A stretch of 64,000 bases of DNA from Gammaproteobacteria bacterium (GTDB lineage Bacteria > Pseudomonadota > Gammaproteobacteria > Enterobacterales > Psychrobiaceae). This document shows, in pieces, positions 26,519 to 34,940 of this stretch. The position numbers and the translations under genes are program-made. How positions within the stretch are numbered: position 1 is the stretch's first letter; each line of letters starts with the position of its first letter. The notes beneath the pieces were generated by a model. That model saw only the letters and a program-made list of their open reading frames with translations. It was not told where the DNA came from and ran no database searches. The stretch is taken from the NCBI GenBank assembly GCA_013214945.1, contig JABSRT010000021.1, forward strand, positions 37,152-101,151. Reading direction: 5' to 3'.

Positions 26519-27835
26519 CTAGTAATAATAAGTGAGCCGTAAGTAGGCATTGTTGTTAAGCTGAAATTGACCAAAGAAGCGAGCTGCATCGCCGTTAAAT
26601 ATATTGGTGCCAAGCACTAATTGCAGTTGATCATTGGCACGATAGCGCAGCGATGCTCGGGCATAGCTGTCATGCTGATTCGGTGAGATAAACCCAAACA
26701 AAGTGGCGTGCCATTTATCGTTGGCACTGCGATGTGTTAATCCTAGTGTCAACACCTGACGGCTGGCATCAGTGCTTTGTTTTTGATGGTCGGTATCGTG
26801 TTCAAGGTAAAACTGGCCAGACATTGTCAGCCGAGTTTGTAGCTCTTGTTGATAGCCGACCAGCAACCTGACTTGATCGCTCGGGGCGTTTTGGTCTGTT
26901 GACTCGTAATCATGATAACCAAGCTCAACATTAACCAAACCCGCTGCCAATGGGCTAATGATGCTAGCGCCAAGCGTGGAAAGTTGAGGATGATAAAAAG
27001 CACTGTTTTGCTGGTTAATATCTTGGTGGCTGACATGTTGTCGGTAGATCGGTGTGCCGCGATAGCCATGGTTGACGTAAATACCGATATCAGCTTGGTG
27101 ATAAGTAAAATAGAGTCGCGCTGCTATAGCTCCATGAGGCTGCTGTTCACTGGTCAGTGGTGAGCTTGGCACAATAATCTTTTGACTTAGCGGGTCGTAA
27201 AAACTAAAACGCTGGCCATCAATATAGCGATCGCTGACAAAGCGGGGTTGCCAAATTAAATCAAGGTTAAGTCGTTGGCCAAAATAACTCAGCTTAACAA
27301 CATCGATTGGTGCTTTGAGGTATTGATCGTCGCGGCCATTAAAAAAAGAACGCCAATCTTTGCGAAATAAATCGTTGATAAACACCAGATCACCCGTGCC
27401 CCATGTCACCACTTGCCGACCCAGTTTAAAACTGAGGTTATTTAATACAGGCGCAGCAGCAAGCGCAGGTAAGGGCACAACATCAGCAAAGTTGCCACTA
27501 AGCAATACTTGGCGCGGTTGCAGCTTAAACTCGGACATGGCCTGATCATAGAGCGCGTCGAGCTTAAATTTAAACTCGAACGTGTCAGCTTGGTAAGCTG
27601 TTTCAAGGCGCAGGCGCAATTCACTGAGACTGTTGGTTAGCGGTAATATGTCGTTATTTGTTAACCAACTGCCGTAAGCGAGTTGACCAAAACCGCTTAA
27701 GGGTTGCCACGACGATTCGATTGGCGTTGGTAACTCATCCTGCCAATTGTCCCAGTCGTCGAGATCATCACCTGTGGCAAGAACGCTGGTGCTAACCAGT
27801 GCCAAACCTGCCAGCAACAGCGGGGCAATATTCAT
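26519..27835 (-). CDS. Outer-membrane beta-barrel protein (DUF1302-like)
   Basis: A 438-residue protein. A signal peptide (1-20, LLLAGLALVSTSVLA) is followed by an acidic DDLDDWDNWQ stretch and alternating beta strands ending in an aromatic C-terminus (YLRLTYYY), consistent with a barrel. The segment LGRQVVTWGTGDLVFINDLF resembles DUF1302-type outer-membrane proteins, which accompany MmpL-type RND pumps and LolA-like proteins. Start ATG overlaps the stop of the LolA-like gene (TAATG). A likely role is the outer-membrane partner in lipid or hydrophobic-compound traffic; inferred from context. Confidence 0.75.
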   Translation of the reverse strand: MNIAPLLLAGLALVSTSVLATGDDLDDWDNWQDELPTPIESSWQPLSGFGQLAYGSWLTNNDILPLTNSLSELRLRLETAYQADTFEFKFKLDALYDQAMSEFKLQPRQVLLSGNFADVVPLPALAAAPVLNNLSFKLGRQVVTWGTGDLVFINDLFRKDWRSFFNGRDDQYLKAPIDVVKLSYFGQRLNLDLIWQPRFVSDRYIDGQRFSFYDPLSQKIIVPSSPLTSEQQPHGAIAARLYFTYHQADIGIYVNHGYRGTPIYRQHVSHQDINQQNSAFYHPQLSTLGASIISPLAAGLVNVELGYHDYESTDQNAPSDQVRLLVGYQQELQTRLTMSGQFYLEHDTDHQKQSTDASRQVLTLGLTHRSANDKWHATLFGFISPNQHDSYARASLRYRANDQLQLVLGTNIFNGDAARFFGQFQLNNNAYLRLTYYY

Positions 27836-28629
27836 TAGTTAAACCACTTTCTTGGCGGGTTACGCAAACTGCGTTCACTAAAAATAGCTTGTGGCATGTG
27901 ATTGTCATAACGAATTCGTCTAAATTGGATTACCGTTGAACCGCCATTGATAAGGTCGCTTGCCTTTGATTTAACCACGCTAACCTTGCCTTGAACTTCG
28001 GTTAACTTAAGCACCTCAACTTTACGATATTGTTGATTATGGCTGTTGGTATAAACAATGCTCATCGGTAGCATGGTGGTTTTATCTATAGTGACCAGAT
28101 AGCTGGCGAATTCGACCGAATCAGGATCTTTAGGCACCGCCTTAATTTGATAAGCACTGGTTGTTTCACCCACTAGGGTGAAATTATCGTCGCTGATGTT
28201 ACGCCCTGAAATATCCTCGTAAAAGAAATGCGAACCAACAAAACTGGTGCGTTTGTCACCCGCTGAAATGCGTTTTACCAGATCGAGCGCCGGTAAATAC
28301 AACCACCGATCATCATCGCTGTTTATATGCTTGGCGACTCGCAGCATGGTGCCCTTAACATCGGACGGTTTACTAAATTTAAGCATGATGTCTTGATCGC
28401 CACCATCGAGCTTATCTTTTCTCGCCAGTGAAAATTGACGAATTTGTTGATTACCTTGCGAGTCACTAATTAACATTCTCGCTTGGGCTGTTGCATCGTC
28501 CCCGAGATAAAACGCCGCTAAGTTCGCTTGTGACACAATAGCCATCACATCGGTTTTGGTGTTCGCATTAGTCGAGGCATTAGTGATAAGTAATGCTGCA
28601 AGTAGCGATAATTTAATGATATTTTTCAT
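27835..28629 (-). CDS. LolA-like outer membrane lipoprotein-sorting family protein
   Basis: A 264-residue secreted protein with a signal peptide (about 1-22, LLAALLITNAS). It shows the pattern of the periplasmic LolA-like family found beside MmpL exporters: RMLISDSQGNQQIRQFSLARK, then FSKPSDVKGTMLRVAKH, DDRWLYLPALDLVKRIS and SFVGSHFFYEDISGR. Such proteins have a half-barrel hydrophobic cavity suited to carrying a lipid across the periplasm. Nine bases separate it from the RND gene upstream, and it is translationally coupled to the barrel gene downstream. Confidence 0.85.
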   Translation of the reverse strand: MKNIIKLSLLAALLITNASTNANTKTDVMAIVSQANLAAFYLGDDATAQARMLISDSQGNQQIRQFSLARKDKLDGGDQDIMLKFSKPSDVKGTMLRVAKHINSDDDRWLYLPALDLVKRISAGDKRTSFVGSHFFYEDISGRNISDDNFTLVGETTSAYQIKAVPKDPDSVEFASYLVTIDKTTMLPMSIVYTNSHNQQYRKVEVLKLTEVQGKVSVVKSKASDLINGGSTVIQFRRIRYDNHMPQAIFSERSLRNPPRKWFN

Positions 28630-28638
28630 CAGATATTC

Positions 28639-31215
28639 CTAATTATTTGCTGACTGAGCGTCGGAGATTACCTTGGATACTGGCCGCGGCGAGTTCGCCA
28701 GCGTAATAATGGCAGGCACGAGCATTAAGGTAATGATTGCTGAAATCACCATGATGCTGGCGAGGAACAATCCAACGGTGATATAGGGCACTAAAGGTGC
28801 GAACAGCAAGGGGGTAAAACCGCAAGCGATCACAATGGCATTACGGCTAATGGCTTGCGCGGGTTCTTTGAACATGAGGTTGATTGCCACAATACTGTTG
28901 TGGCCCTCGGTCAGCAGTTGTCTATAACGTTCAATGAAATGAATCGCAAAGTCGACCGATAAACCAAGGGTTAACGATGAAAGCACGGCAATTGGCATGT
29001 CATAATCTTTGCCAACCCAGCCAATTAAGCCATAAATTAGACCAATGGTGATCGTGAGCGGTAACATTGCCAGCAAACCATAACGAACTGATTTAAACAG
29101 TGCCATCATCATTAACAGCACCACCACAAATGCACTGGCTAATGAATTTAACATGCCGGCGACCATTTCTTGTTGCCACACCACATTGATATAGGCTTTA
29201 CCTGCCCACTTTAGGTCAATGTTGGCCGGCAGAGGGTGAGCGGTTACGTACTGTTCAACCAGCGCCATTACCTGTTGCATGCTTTGATTGTCGCCACTTT
29301 TTAATTGTAACCACAACAAACTTGCTTGTTGGTCACGCGTGACAAAGTGCCATAAATCATTGGGACGGTGCGACGATTGATACTGCATTAACACTTGAGC
29401 AACGCCATTGCTGGTGGCTGGCAGGACAAAATCTTGCGCTTGACCACTGACTAATTCACGATTAACGGTTTTAACCAGATCGGGCAATGAATTAACGTTG
29501 CCAACAATTGGCGAGCTTAATAAGGCTTGTTCTAGTTGCTCGATATAGCGCAACATTTGCGGCTGATAAAAACTCGCGCTCGAGCTTCTTAATGCCGCTG
29601 TGACTGTTAACTGTTGCTGGATTAAACGCATTTGTTGCTGGGTTAACTGGCTGTCAAATTCAAATAAGTAATCATCGAGCAGTAACGTCCATTGGTTGAG
29701 TGCCGCGGTTAAATTGTCGCTGGTGGTCACTGGTGGCAATGGCAAGGCTAAATTTAAGTCTAATGCACGAGCATCTACGGTAAATTGATTTAGTTGCTGA
29801 GCAAATAGCGCCTGTTGTGCGACTTGATCGTTGCGAGACAACACCAAATAAGCGTTATAGGTGCCAGCGAAATGCTGATTCAATACTTTATCGGCAATTC
29901 TAATTTGATGATCTTGTTTAAACCAGCGTACCGGATTGTCGTTAATGGTGATTTGGTTAATGCCAAAATAACTGATAACACCAATAAGCAACGTAATGCC
30001 AACAATGAGTCGGGGGTAACCAATACTTAATCGTCTGATTACGTCTAATCGGCGCTCAAGCGGTGAAGTACGTTCGACCCTGAGTGATTTAAGCTTGGCT
30101 AATGCACTAGGACTTAGCCGTGACAGGTAAGCGGGCAATAACACCATGGTTAAAACAAACGCCAGTAATATCCCAAAACCAACGAAACCACCAAAAATTT
30201 TGACCGGCGGAATGGGCGTTAACATCAATGAGAAAAAACCCACTGCAGAAGTGATCGAGGTAAATAACATTGGCCTAAATAAATGACGGACAACTTGAGT
30301 TATAACTTGGGCCGCCGTCTGATTACTCGTGCGGTAGCGATCTGAAAACTCAGACATAATATGAATGGAATCAACCACGGCGATCGGCATTAGAAAAATG
30401 GCGATCATCGACGATAATATATGCACCTTAAAACCAAGTGCGATCAGCAAGCCCATTGTGATAATGACTGTCGCTAAGGCAACTAACATTGGCGCGACTA
30501 TTAAGGTGACATTGCGAAAGAGCAACCACATCATGAAAAATATCATCACCCCTGCCAGCGGGGCACTGATTGCCATTTGCACAAACATTTCACGGCCAAA
30601 TTGGTCTTCTGCCACTGGCAAACCACTGATATAAAACTGATGTTCGCCGCTTAGCGGTGCCACATAGGCCCGAATTTGCTCTGCGAGCTGATAACTCATC
30701 GTTTTCGACGTTAGCGGAATGAAAATGGCGATGGCCTGATGATCGCTTGAAATCATCGTGCTGTTAAGTAAAGGCAGACGGGATATGGCATTGGCTATTT
30801 TGTCAGCGCCGACCTGAGTGGCTGGTGGCTGCTTCATTAACCACTCAAATCGAATTACACCTTGATCTTGATTATAGATGTTATCAACCACACTTGGCGC
30901 AATGACGTCTTGTTTAATCACGCCATCAAGCGACAACAAATACTGGGTAACTTGATCAACGAGTGCCAATGATTGCGGGTTATAAATACCTTGGTTATTG
31001 ACTATGCCCAATACCATTGAGTCGTGTAAGGCAAACTGACGTTTAACTTGATTATGGTAACTGCGGTCAACATTGGTTGGTGCGAGCATGTTTTCTGGAT
31101 CGGTATCAATATCGAGTGCCGGGATCTGGAGCATAAAAAACAGCACCACTACGGATATCAGGGTATAGACAATTTTAGGAAAACGGATCACATAATCAAC
31201 CAACGTACTTTTCAT
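28639..31215 (-). CDS. RND-superfamily MmpL-type exporter
   Basis: A roughly 858-residue inner membrane protein. A single N-terminal helix, a large periplasmic domain, a block of five or so helices, a second periplasmic domain and a final helix block give the duplicated RND/MmpL plan. Within the helix blocks are IAIFLMPIAVVDSIHIMSEF and SLTLGLSVDFAIHFIERY, where RND proton-relay acidic residues lie. Two earlier ATGs (31236, 31221) are too close to or before AAGG; ATG 31215 has correct spacing. First gene of a five-gene unit ending with the rhodanese. Cargo is unknown, with lipids or hydrophobic molecules likely. Confidence 0.88.
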   Translation of the reverse strand: MKSTLVDYVIRFPKIVYTLISVVVLFFMLQIPALDIDTDPENMLAPTNVDRSYHNQVKRQFALHDSMVLGIVNNQGIYNPQSLALVDQVTQYLLSLDGVIKQDVIAPSVVDNIYNQDQGVIRFEWLMKQPPATQVGADKIANAISRLPLLNSTMISSDHQAIAIFIPLTSKTMSYQLAEQIRAYVAPLSGEHQFYISGLPVAEDQFGREMFVQMAISAPLAGVMIFFMMWLLFRNVTLIVAPMLVALATVIITMGLLIALGFKVHILSSMIAIFLMPIAVVDSIHIMSEFSDRYRTSNQTAAQVITQVVRHLFRPMLFTSITSAVGFFSLMLTPIPPVKIFGGFVGFGILLAFVLTMVLLPAYLSRLSPSALAKLKSLRVERTSPLERRLDVIRRLSIGYPRLIVGITLLIGVISYFGINQITINDNPVRWFKQDHQIRIADKVLNQHFAGTYNAYLVLSRNDQVAQQALFAQQLNQFTVDARALDLNLALPLPPVTTSDNLTAALNQWTLLLDDYLFEFDSQLTQQQMRLIQQQLTVTAALRSSSASFYQPQMLRYIEQLEQALLSSPIVGNVNSLPDLVKTVNRELVSGQAQDFVLPATSNGVAQVLMQYQSSHRPNDLWHFVTRDQQASLLWLQLKSGDNQSMQQVMALVEQYVTAHPLPANIDLKWAGKAYINVVWQQEMVAGMLNSLASAFVVVLLMMMALFKSVRYGLLAMLPLTITIGLIYGLIGWVGKDYDMPIAVLSSLTLGLSVDFAIHFIERYRQLLTEGHNSIVAINLMFKEPAQAISRNAIVIACGFTPLLFAPLVPYITVGLFLASIMVISAIITLMLVPAIITLANSPRPVSKVISDAQSANN

Positions 31216-31240
31216 CACCATGCCTTTTAAATACAAATAT

Positions 31241-31311
31241 TATGAATTGCTAATATAATACGACGAAATCACACTACATACAATAGTGCTAATGTATGAA
31301 TTGCTAATATA
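31241..31311. repeat. Two identical 17-bp direct repeats in the RND/sohB divergent region
   Basis: TATGAATTGCTAATATA occurs exactly at 31241-31257 and 31295-31311 (54 bp period), within the 165-bp space between the RND operon and sohB. It may be a regulator-binding pair or a short duplication. Confidence 0.7.
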
Positions 31312-31380
31312 CTGAGTTGATGACTTTTATGCTGATGTTTTGATAGAATTAAACCGACCGTTAATGTATTGGAGAATATT

Positions 31381-32403
31381 TTGGAATTTTTGTTCGAGTA
31401 TGGATTATTTTTAGCGCAAGCCGTGACCATTGTGGTGGCGATTGTCACAGTGTTAGTAACTGTGATTGGCTTGTCGACGAAAGGAAAAGCAGAATCAGGC
31501 AGTTTAGTGATAACGAACCTCACTGAAGCATTAAACGATGTGGTGCTGGCTGTTAAGCAACAGATTTTAACCAAAGAGCAACTTAAAGCGTTAGCTAAAG
31601 CCGATAAAAAACAAAAGAAAGCCGATAAAAAGGCGCCGCCAGCCGCCAAAGACAAATTATTTGTGATTGACTTTAAAGGCTCGATGGATGCGCACGAAGT
31701 TGAGGCACTACGCAAAGAAGTGAGCGCAGTGGTTCAAGTAGCCACCAAGAGCGATAAAGTATTAATTCGCTTAGAAAGCCCCGGTGGTGTAGTGCATGGT
31801 TATGGTTTGGCCGCTAGTCAGCTTAAGCGCATTACCGATCGTGAAATTCCGCTGGTGGTTGCGGTTGATAAAGTAGCAGCCAGTGGCGGGTATATGATGG
31901 CTTGTATTGCCAACGAAATTGTCGCCGCACCTTTTGCTATTATTGGCTCAATTGGTGTAATCGCTCAAATACCAAATTTTAGTAAAATCTTGAAAAAGAA
32001 TGATATTGAATTTGAACAAGTGACCGGCGGTGAATTTAAACGGACCTTGACCTTGTTTGGTGAAAATACCGATAAGGATCGTGAAAAGTTTCAGCAAGAA
32101 ATCGACGAGACTCACGAGCTGTTTAAGCAGCATGTCAGCGTTAACCGGCCAAGTCTTGATATAAATAAAGTAGCAACCGGTGAGCACTGGTTTGGTAATC
32201 AGGCGATTGATCTTGGTTTGGTTGATAAAATCACCACCAGTGACGACTATCTATTGGAACAACATCAAGTGCGCGATATTTTTCATCTTAAATTTATGGT
32301 GCCAAAAACCTTAAGCCAAAAGCTAGGCAAAGCAGCCAGTGTTTCCGTTGACAGCACGTTGACCACATTATGGAATCGTTTACATAGCAATCGTTGGTTT
32401 TAA
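31381..32403 (+). CDS. sohB: Signal-peptide-peptidase-like protease SohB
   Basis: A roughly 340-residue inner-membrane S49 family serine protease. The N-terminal membrane anchor begins FLFEYGLFLAQAVTIVVA, a Lys-rich linker follows, then the protease domain with LESPGGVVHGYG and the catalytic Ser in VAASGGYMMA. It degrades membrane or periplasmic peptides; SohB suppresses loss of DegP in E. coli. The start is TTG 31381, six bases after GGAG (31371-31374); the family N-terminus begins exactly there, so the longer frame from 31369 is rejected. A terminator follows at 32438. Confidence 0.92.
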   Translation: MEFLFEYGLFLAQAVTIVVAIVTVLVTVIGLSTKGKAESGSLVITNLTEALNDVVLAVKQQILTKEQLKALAKADKKQKKADKKAPPAAKDKLFVIDFKGSMDAHEVEALRKEVSAVVQVATKSDKVLIRLESPGGVVHGYGLAASQLKRITDREIPLVVAVDKVAASGGYMMACIANEIVAAPFAIIGSIGVIAQIPNFSKILKKNDIEFEQVTGGEFKRTLTLFGENTDKDREKFQQEIDETHELFKQHVSVNRPSLDINKVATGEHWFGNQAIDLGLVDKITTSDDYLLEQHQVRDIFHLKFMVPKTLSQKLGKAASVSVDSTLTTLWNRLHSNRWF

Positions 32404-32437
32404 GCCTTTGTAAGCTCTATTTAGATTCTCTGTTTTT

Positions 32438-32467
32438 AAAGGCCATCACTAAGGTGATGGCCTTTTT
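32438..32467 (+). terminator. Terminator after sohB
   Basis: AAAGGCCATCAC-TAAG-GTGATGGCCTTT: a 12-bp perfect stem followed by T-residues. Confidence 0.9.
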
Positions 32468-32591
32468 GTTGGCAGAAGTTAAATAGACACTTCAGATTAA
32501 ACTAAACATTAGGCTAGAGTTTTATAGTAGTAGGTCGGCAATTGCTAATACTGATTAAGAGCAGAGCCAAATATTTAGTGGCTATGAATAA

Positions 32592-32616
32592 AAATGGCTC
32601 CACAAGGGAGCCATTT
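32592..32616 (-). terminator. Terminator of the Ig-like lipoprotein gene
   Basis: AAATGGCTCC and GGAGCCATTT form a 10-bp stem with a 5-nt loop. On the minus strand it is followed by TTATT, fitting the end of the gene at 32643-34619. Confidence 0.8.
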
Positions 32617-32642
32617 AATTACAAAAGAGAATCAACTAAGGA

Positions 32643-34619
32643 TTAATCGGATGTAGAGCAATCGCCTAATAGGCCAAACGGACCATTTCTACCAATACCG
32701 GCTCTAGGCGGGGTTACATTTTCTGCAGAAACATCTGAGGCGAGCACCGGCAATGTGAAAATTGCCTGAGCAGAGCTTTCTGTACCACCGACCTGTCCCG
32801 AAACCACTAATCTGATGTCGATCCAGCGCGCGAAACTTTGCGCATAGTCAATATCAATGGTCGCTTGGCCGTCATCATCGGTGGTGATCTGGCCCTCTGC
32901 GGCAACCACGTTGCCTGGGGTTAGCATGCCGTTGTCGTTTGTATCTTCGCCAGCGTCAAGAGTACCATTAGTATTGAGATCTTCATTGACACATTTAAAT
33001 CGGCTTTCAGCACCAGTCGCTCCTAGAGCAGCCCAAGTTTCAAAATCGCCATCGGCATTATAAATCTGGTACCAGGCACCTTTATAATAACTTTGTGGCA
33101 CTGCCGAAACAGTTAAAGCTTGATTTTTAATCGGGTTTGAATCGACGTCGGTGACAAAGACGGTATATTGCTTAGTGTAGGAATTGTTATCTTTTTCGAT
33201 CAGACTATTACCCGTGCCTAAGCTAATAAATAAACCACTGTCAGCGACAGTGAGTGTTACGGTATCAAAGATAGAGGTGTCTTCACGTACTGTAGCAATA
33301 ATCGAGACATCATCTTGAGCTGAGACTGCATTTGAGGTGTAAACAGTCGAGGCGCTACCGCTACTATCTGTTATTGCATTAGCAGGATAAATTGTACCGC
33401 CATTGGTATCAGTAAGGGTGAAATCAATCATTTTGTTTTTGACCAAATTACCATTAATATCACGCACTACCACTGATATTGTAGACGTTTGACCATTGGG
33501 CCCAATACTTTGAGGGAAAACTTGCGCTACTACGGCGTTAGCGGTTTCAGCAACAAATTCAAATTCTAACTGATTGTTTAATTCGATGACCTCACCGTTA
33601 TCGTTATCTGTCCCGCTGAAGGTCAATAACGCTTTGCCCGAATTATTCGAAGTAACCCTAGCTGTTACTTTTCCGTCTACAGTTCCCGCTGATGATGCGG
33701 CTAAAATGCCTCTAGTTGAAGAAAAATCAACTTGGGTGCCATCAGTTACAGGCTGACCCTCACGTAACCAAGAAAGTGTTACTTCGACTTGATTCGAAAG
33801 TAAAACATCTGGAATGACGGTGCCTAAAGATGGATTAACAGTACTAGAAGTATTGTTAAAGCTAGTGAATAAAAATGAATCGGCTTGGACTGCAACAGCG
33901 TGGGTAGAGCTAGCCCCTAGTGCGTTGGCTACAATGCTATTAGTACCGCCTGAAGTACCAGTAATATTAACCGTCACCTGACCATTAGAGTCTGTCGTAA
34001 CTGAGTCCGGTATTGTAATATTGGCCACATTACCACCATTGGTGGCTGCGTTTGTTAATGTCAGCGCAACGTTAACATTGGCAATGCCGGTACCATTAGA
34101 ATTGAGTACATTTATAATATATGGCGTTGGGTCACTAAGTGCTAGCGAAGCTGAGCCCGTAAAAGAAACCGTGGTACCAATGACCTGCACCGTTATAGAA
34201 TCGGTAATGTTACTACTAATTGCTGAAATTGAAATCAACCGGTTTTCCGGAGCATTCTCGGTTGTTAGTGTGGCAGTTGCCTTGCCATCTGACCCTGTCA
34301 CAGCGTTAACAATTTGCAATTGACCAGAGTCGCTGGCAAATTGCACCGTAATCCCCTCAAGCAAGTTGTTACCGGAATTTTTAGCTATGGCAGTAAGAGT
34401 AACTTCTTGGGAGCCATCGGATGATATTTGTTGTGTGTTGGCATATAAACTGATGTCATCAGCTGTAATTGTTACTACGCTATCATCGCCATTTGAACTA
34501 GAGTCGGTTGTGTCGCCATTCGTTGAACTAGAGTCACTTCCGTCTAAGCTTCCGCCGCCACCACAACCAACCAACATTGTGAGTAATAAAAAACAACTGA
34601 GTCGCTGAACTATGCCCAT
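32643..34619 (-). CDS. Ig-like (Big_1/invasin-type) repeat lipoprotein
   Basis: A 658-residue surface-type protein. The signal peptide ends in lipobox LVGC (Cys19), then a Ser/Gly/Asp-rich spacer and at least four tandem immunoglobulin-like domains of about 90-100 residues. They are marked by repeated phrases such as GSDGKATATLTTENAPENRLISISA, TDSNGQVTVNITGTSGG and TDSSGSASTVYTSNAV, typical of Big_1/invasin repeats. Near the C-terminus, DLNTNGTLDAGEDTNDNG is an Asp/Asn-rich calcium-loop-like segment. It is probably anchored in the outer membrane and adhesive or structural. Partner unknown. AGGGAA precedes the ATG. Confidence 0.8.
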   Translation of the reverse strand: MGIVQRLSCFLLLTMLVGCGGGGSLDGSDSSSTNGDTTDSSSNGDDSVVTITADDISLYANTQQISSDGSQEVTLTAIAKNSGNNLLEGITVQFASDSGQLQIVNAVTGSDGKATATLTTENAPENRLISISAISSNITDSITVQVIGTTVSFTGSASLALSDPTPYIINVLNSNGTGIANVNVALTLTNAATNGGNVANITIPDSVTTDSNGQVTVNITGTSGGTNSIVANALGASSTHAVAVQADSFLFTSFNNTSSTVNPSLGTVIPDVLLSNQVEVTLSWLREGQPVTDGTQVDFSSTRGILAASSAGTVDGKVTARVTSNNSGKALLTFSGTDNDNGEVIELNNQLEFEFVAETANAVVAQVFPQSIGPNGQTSTISVVVRDINGNLVKNKMIDFTLTDTNGGTIYPANAITDSSGSASTVYTSNAVSAQDDVSIIATVREDTSIFDTVTLTVADSGLFISLGTGNSLIEKDNNSYTKQYTVFVTDVDSNPIKNQALTVSAVPQSYYKGAWYQIYNADGDFETWAALGATGAESRFKCVNEDLNTNGTLDAGEDTNDNGMLTPGNVVAAEGQITTDDDGQATIDIDYAQSFARWIDIRLVVSGQVGGTESSAQAIFTLPVLASDVSAENVTPPRAGIGRNGPFGLLGDCSTSD

Positions 34620-34940
34620 ATAACATTCCCTAAACTAAAAAAGTTAACAATAGTAATTTCCAGCCATTATATTAGCTGATAAATATCCAAAAAAAAGCAC
34701 TAATTGATGAATAAGTGCTAGTTATTAGTAAGGTGGTTTATCTGAAACAACAAAATAAGCGATCACTTCTCTAAAATATTAAAAGTGGCGATAAATAAAA
34801 CATTTGTTGCTCGGTTAAGCAAAAAAACCGAGTAAAGAGGTGTTATTTTAGGTTAATGCTTGAAATCCTCTCCTAAAGCAATTATATAATGGCAAATATA
34901 CAATCATTTTTTCCATCTCCTTATTGGACGCATTTAATTT
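34620..34940. other. Divergent regulatory region between the Ig-like lipoprotein gene and topA
   Basis: No gene. It is AT-rich and must hold promoters for both directions. AGCACTAAT…ATAAGTGCT (about 34697-34721) is an imperfect dyad of unknown role. No riboswitch or tRNA was recognised. Confidence 0.5.
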
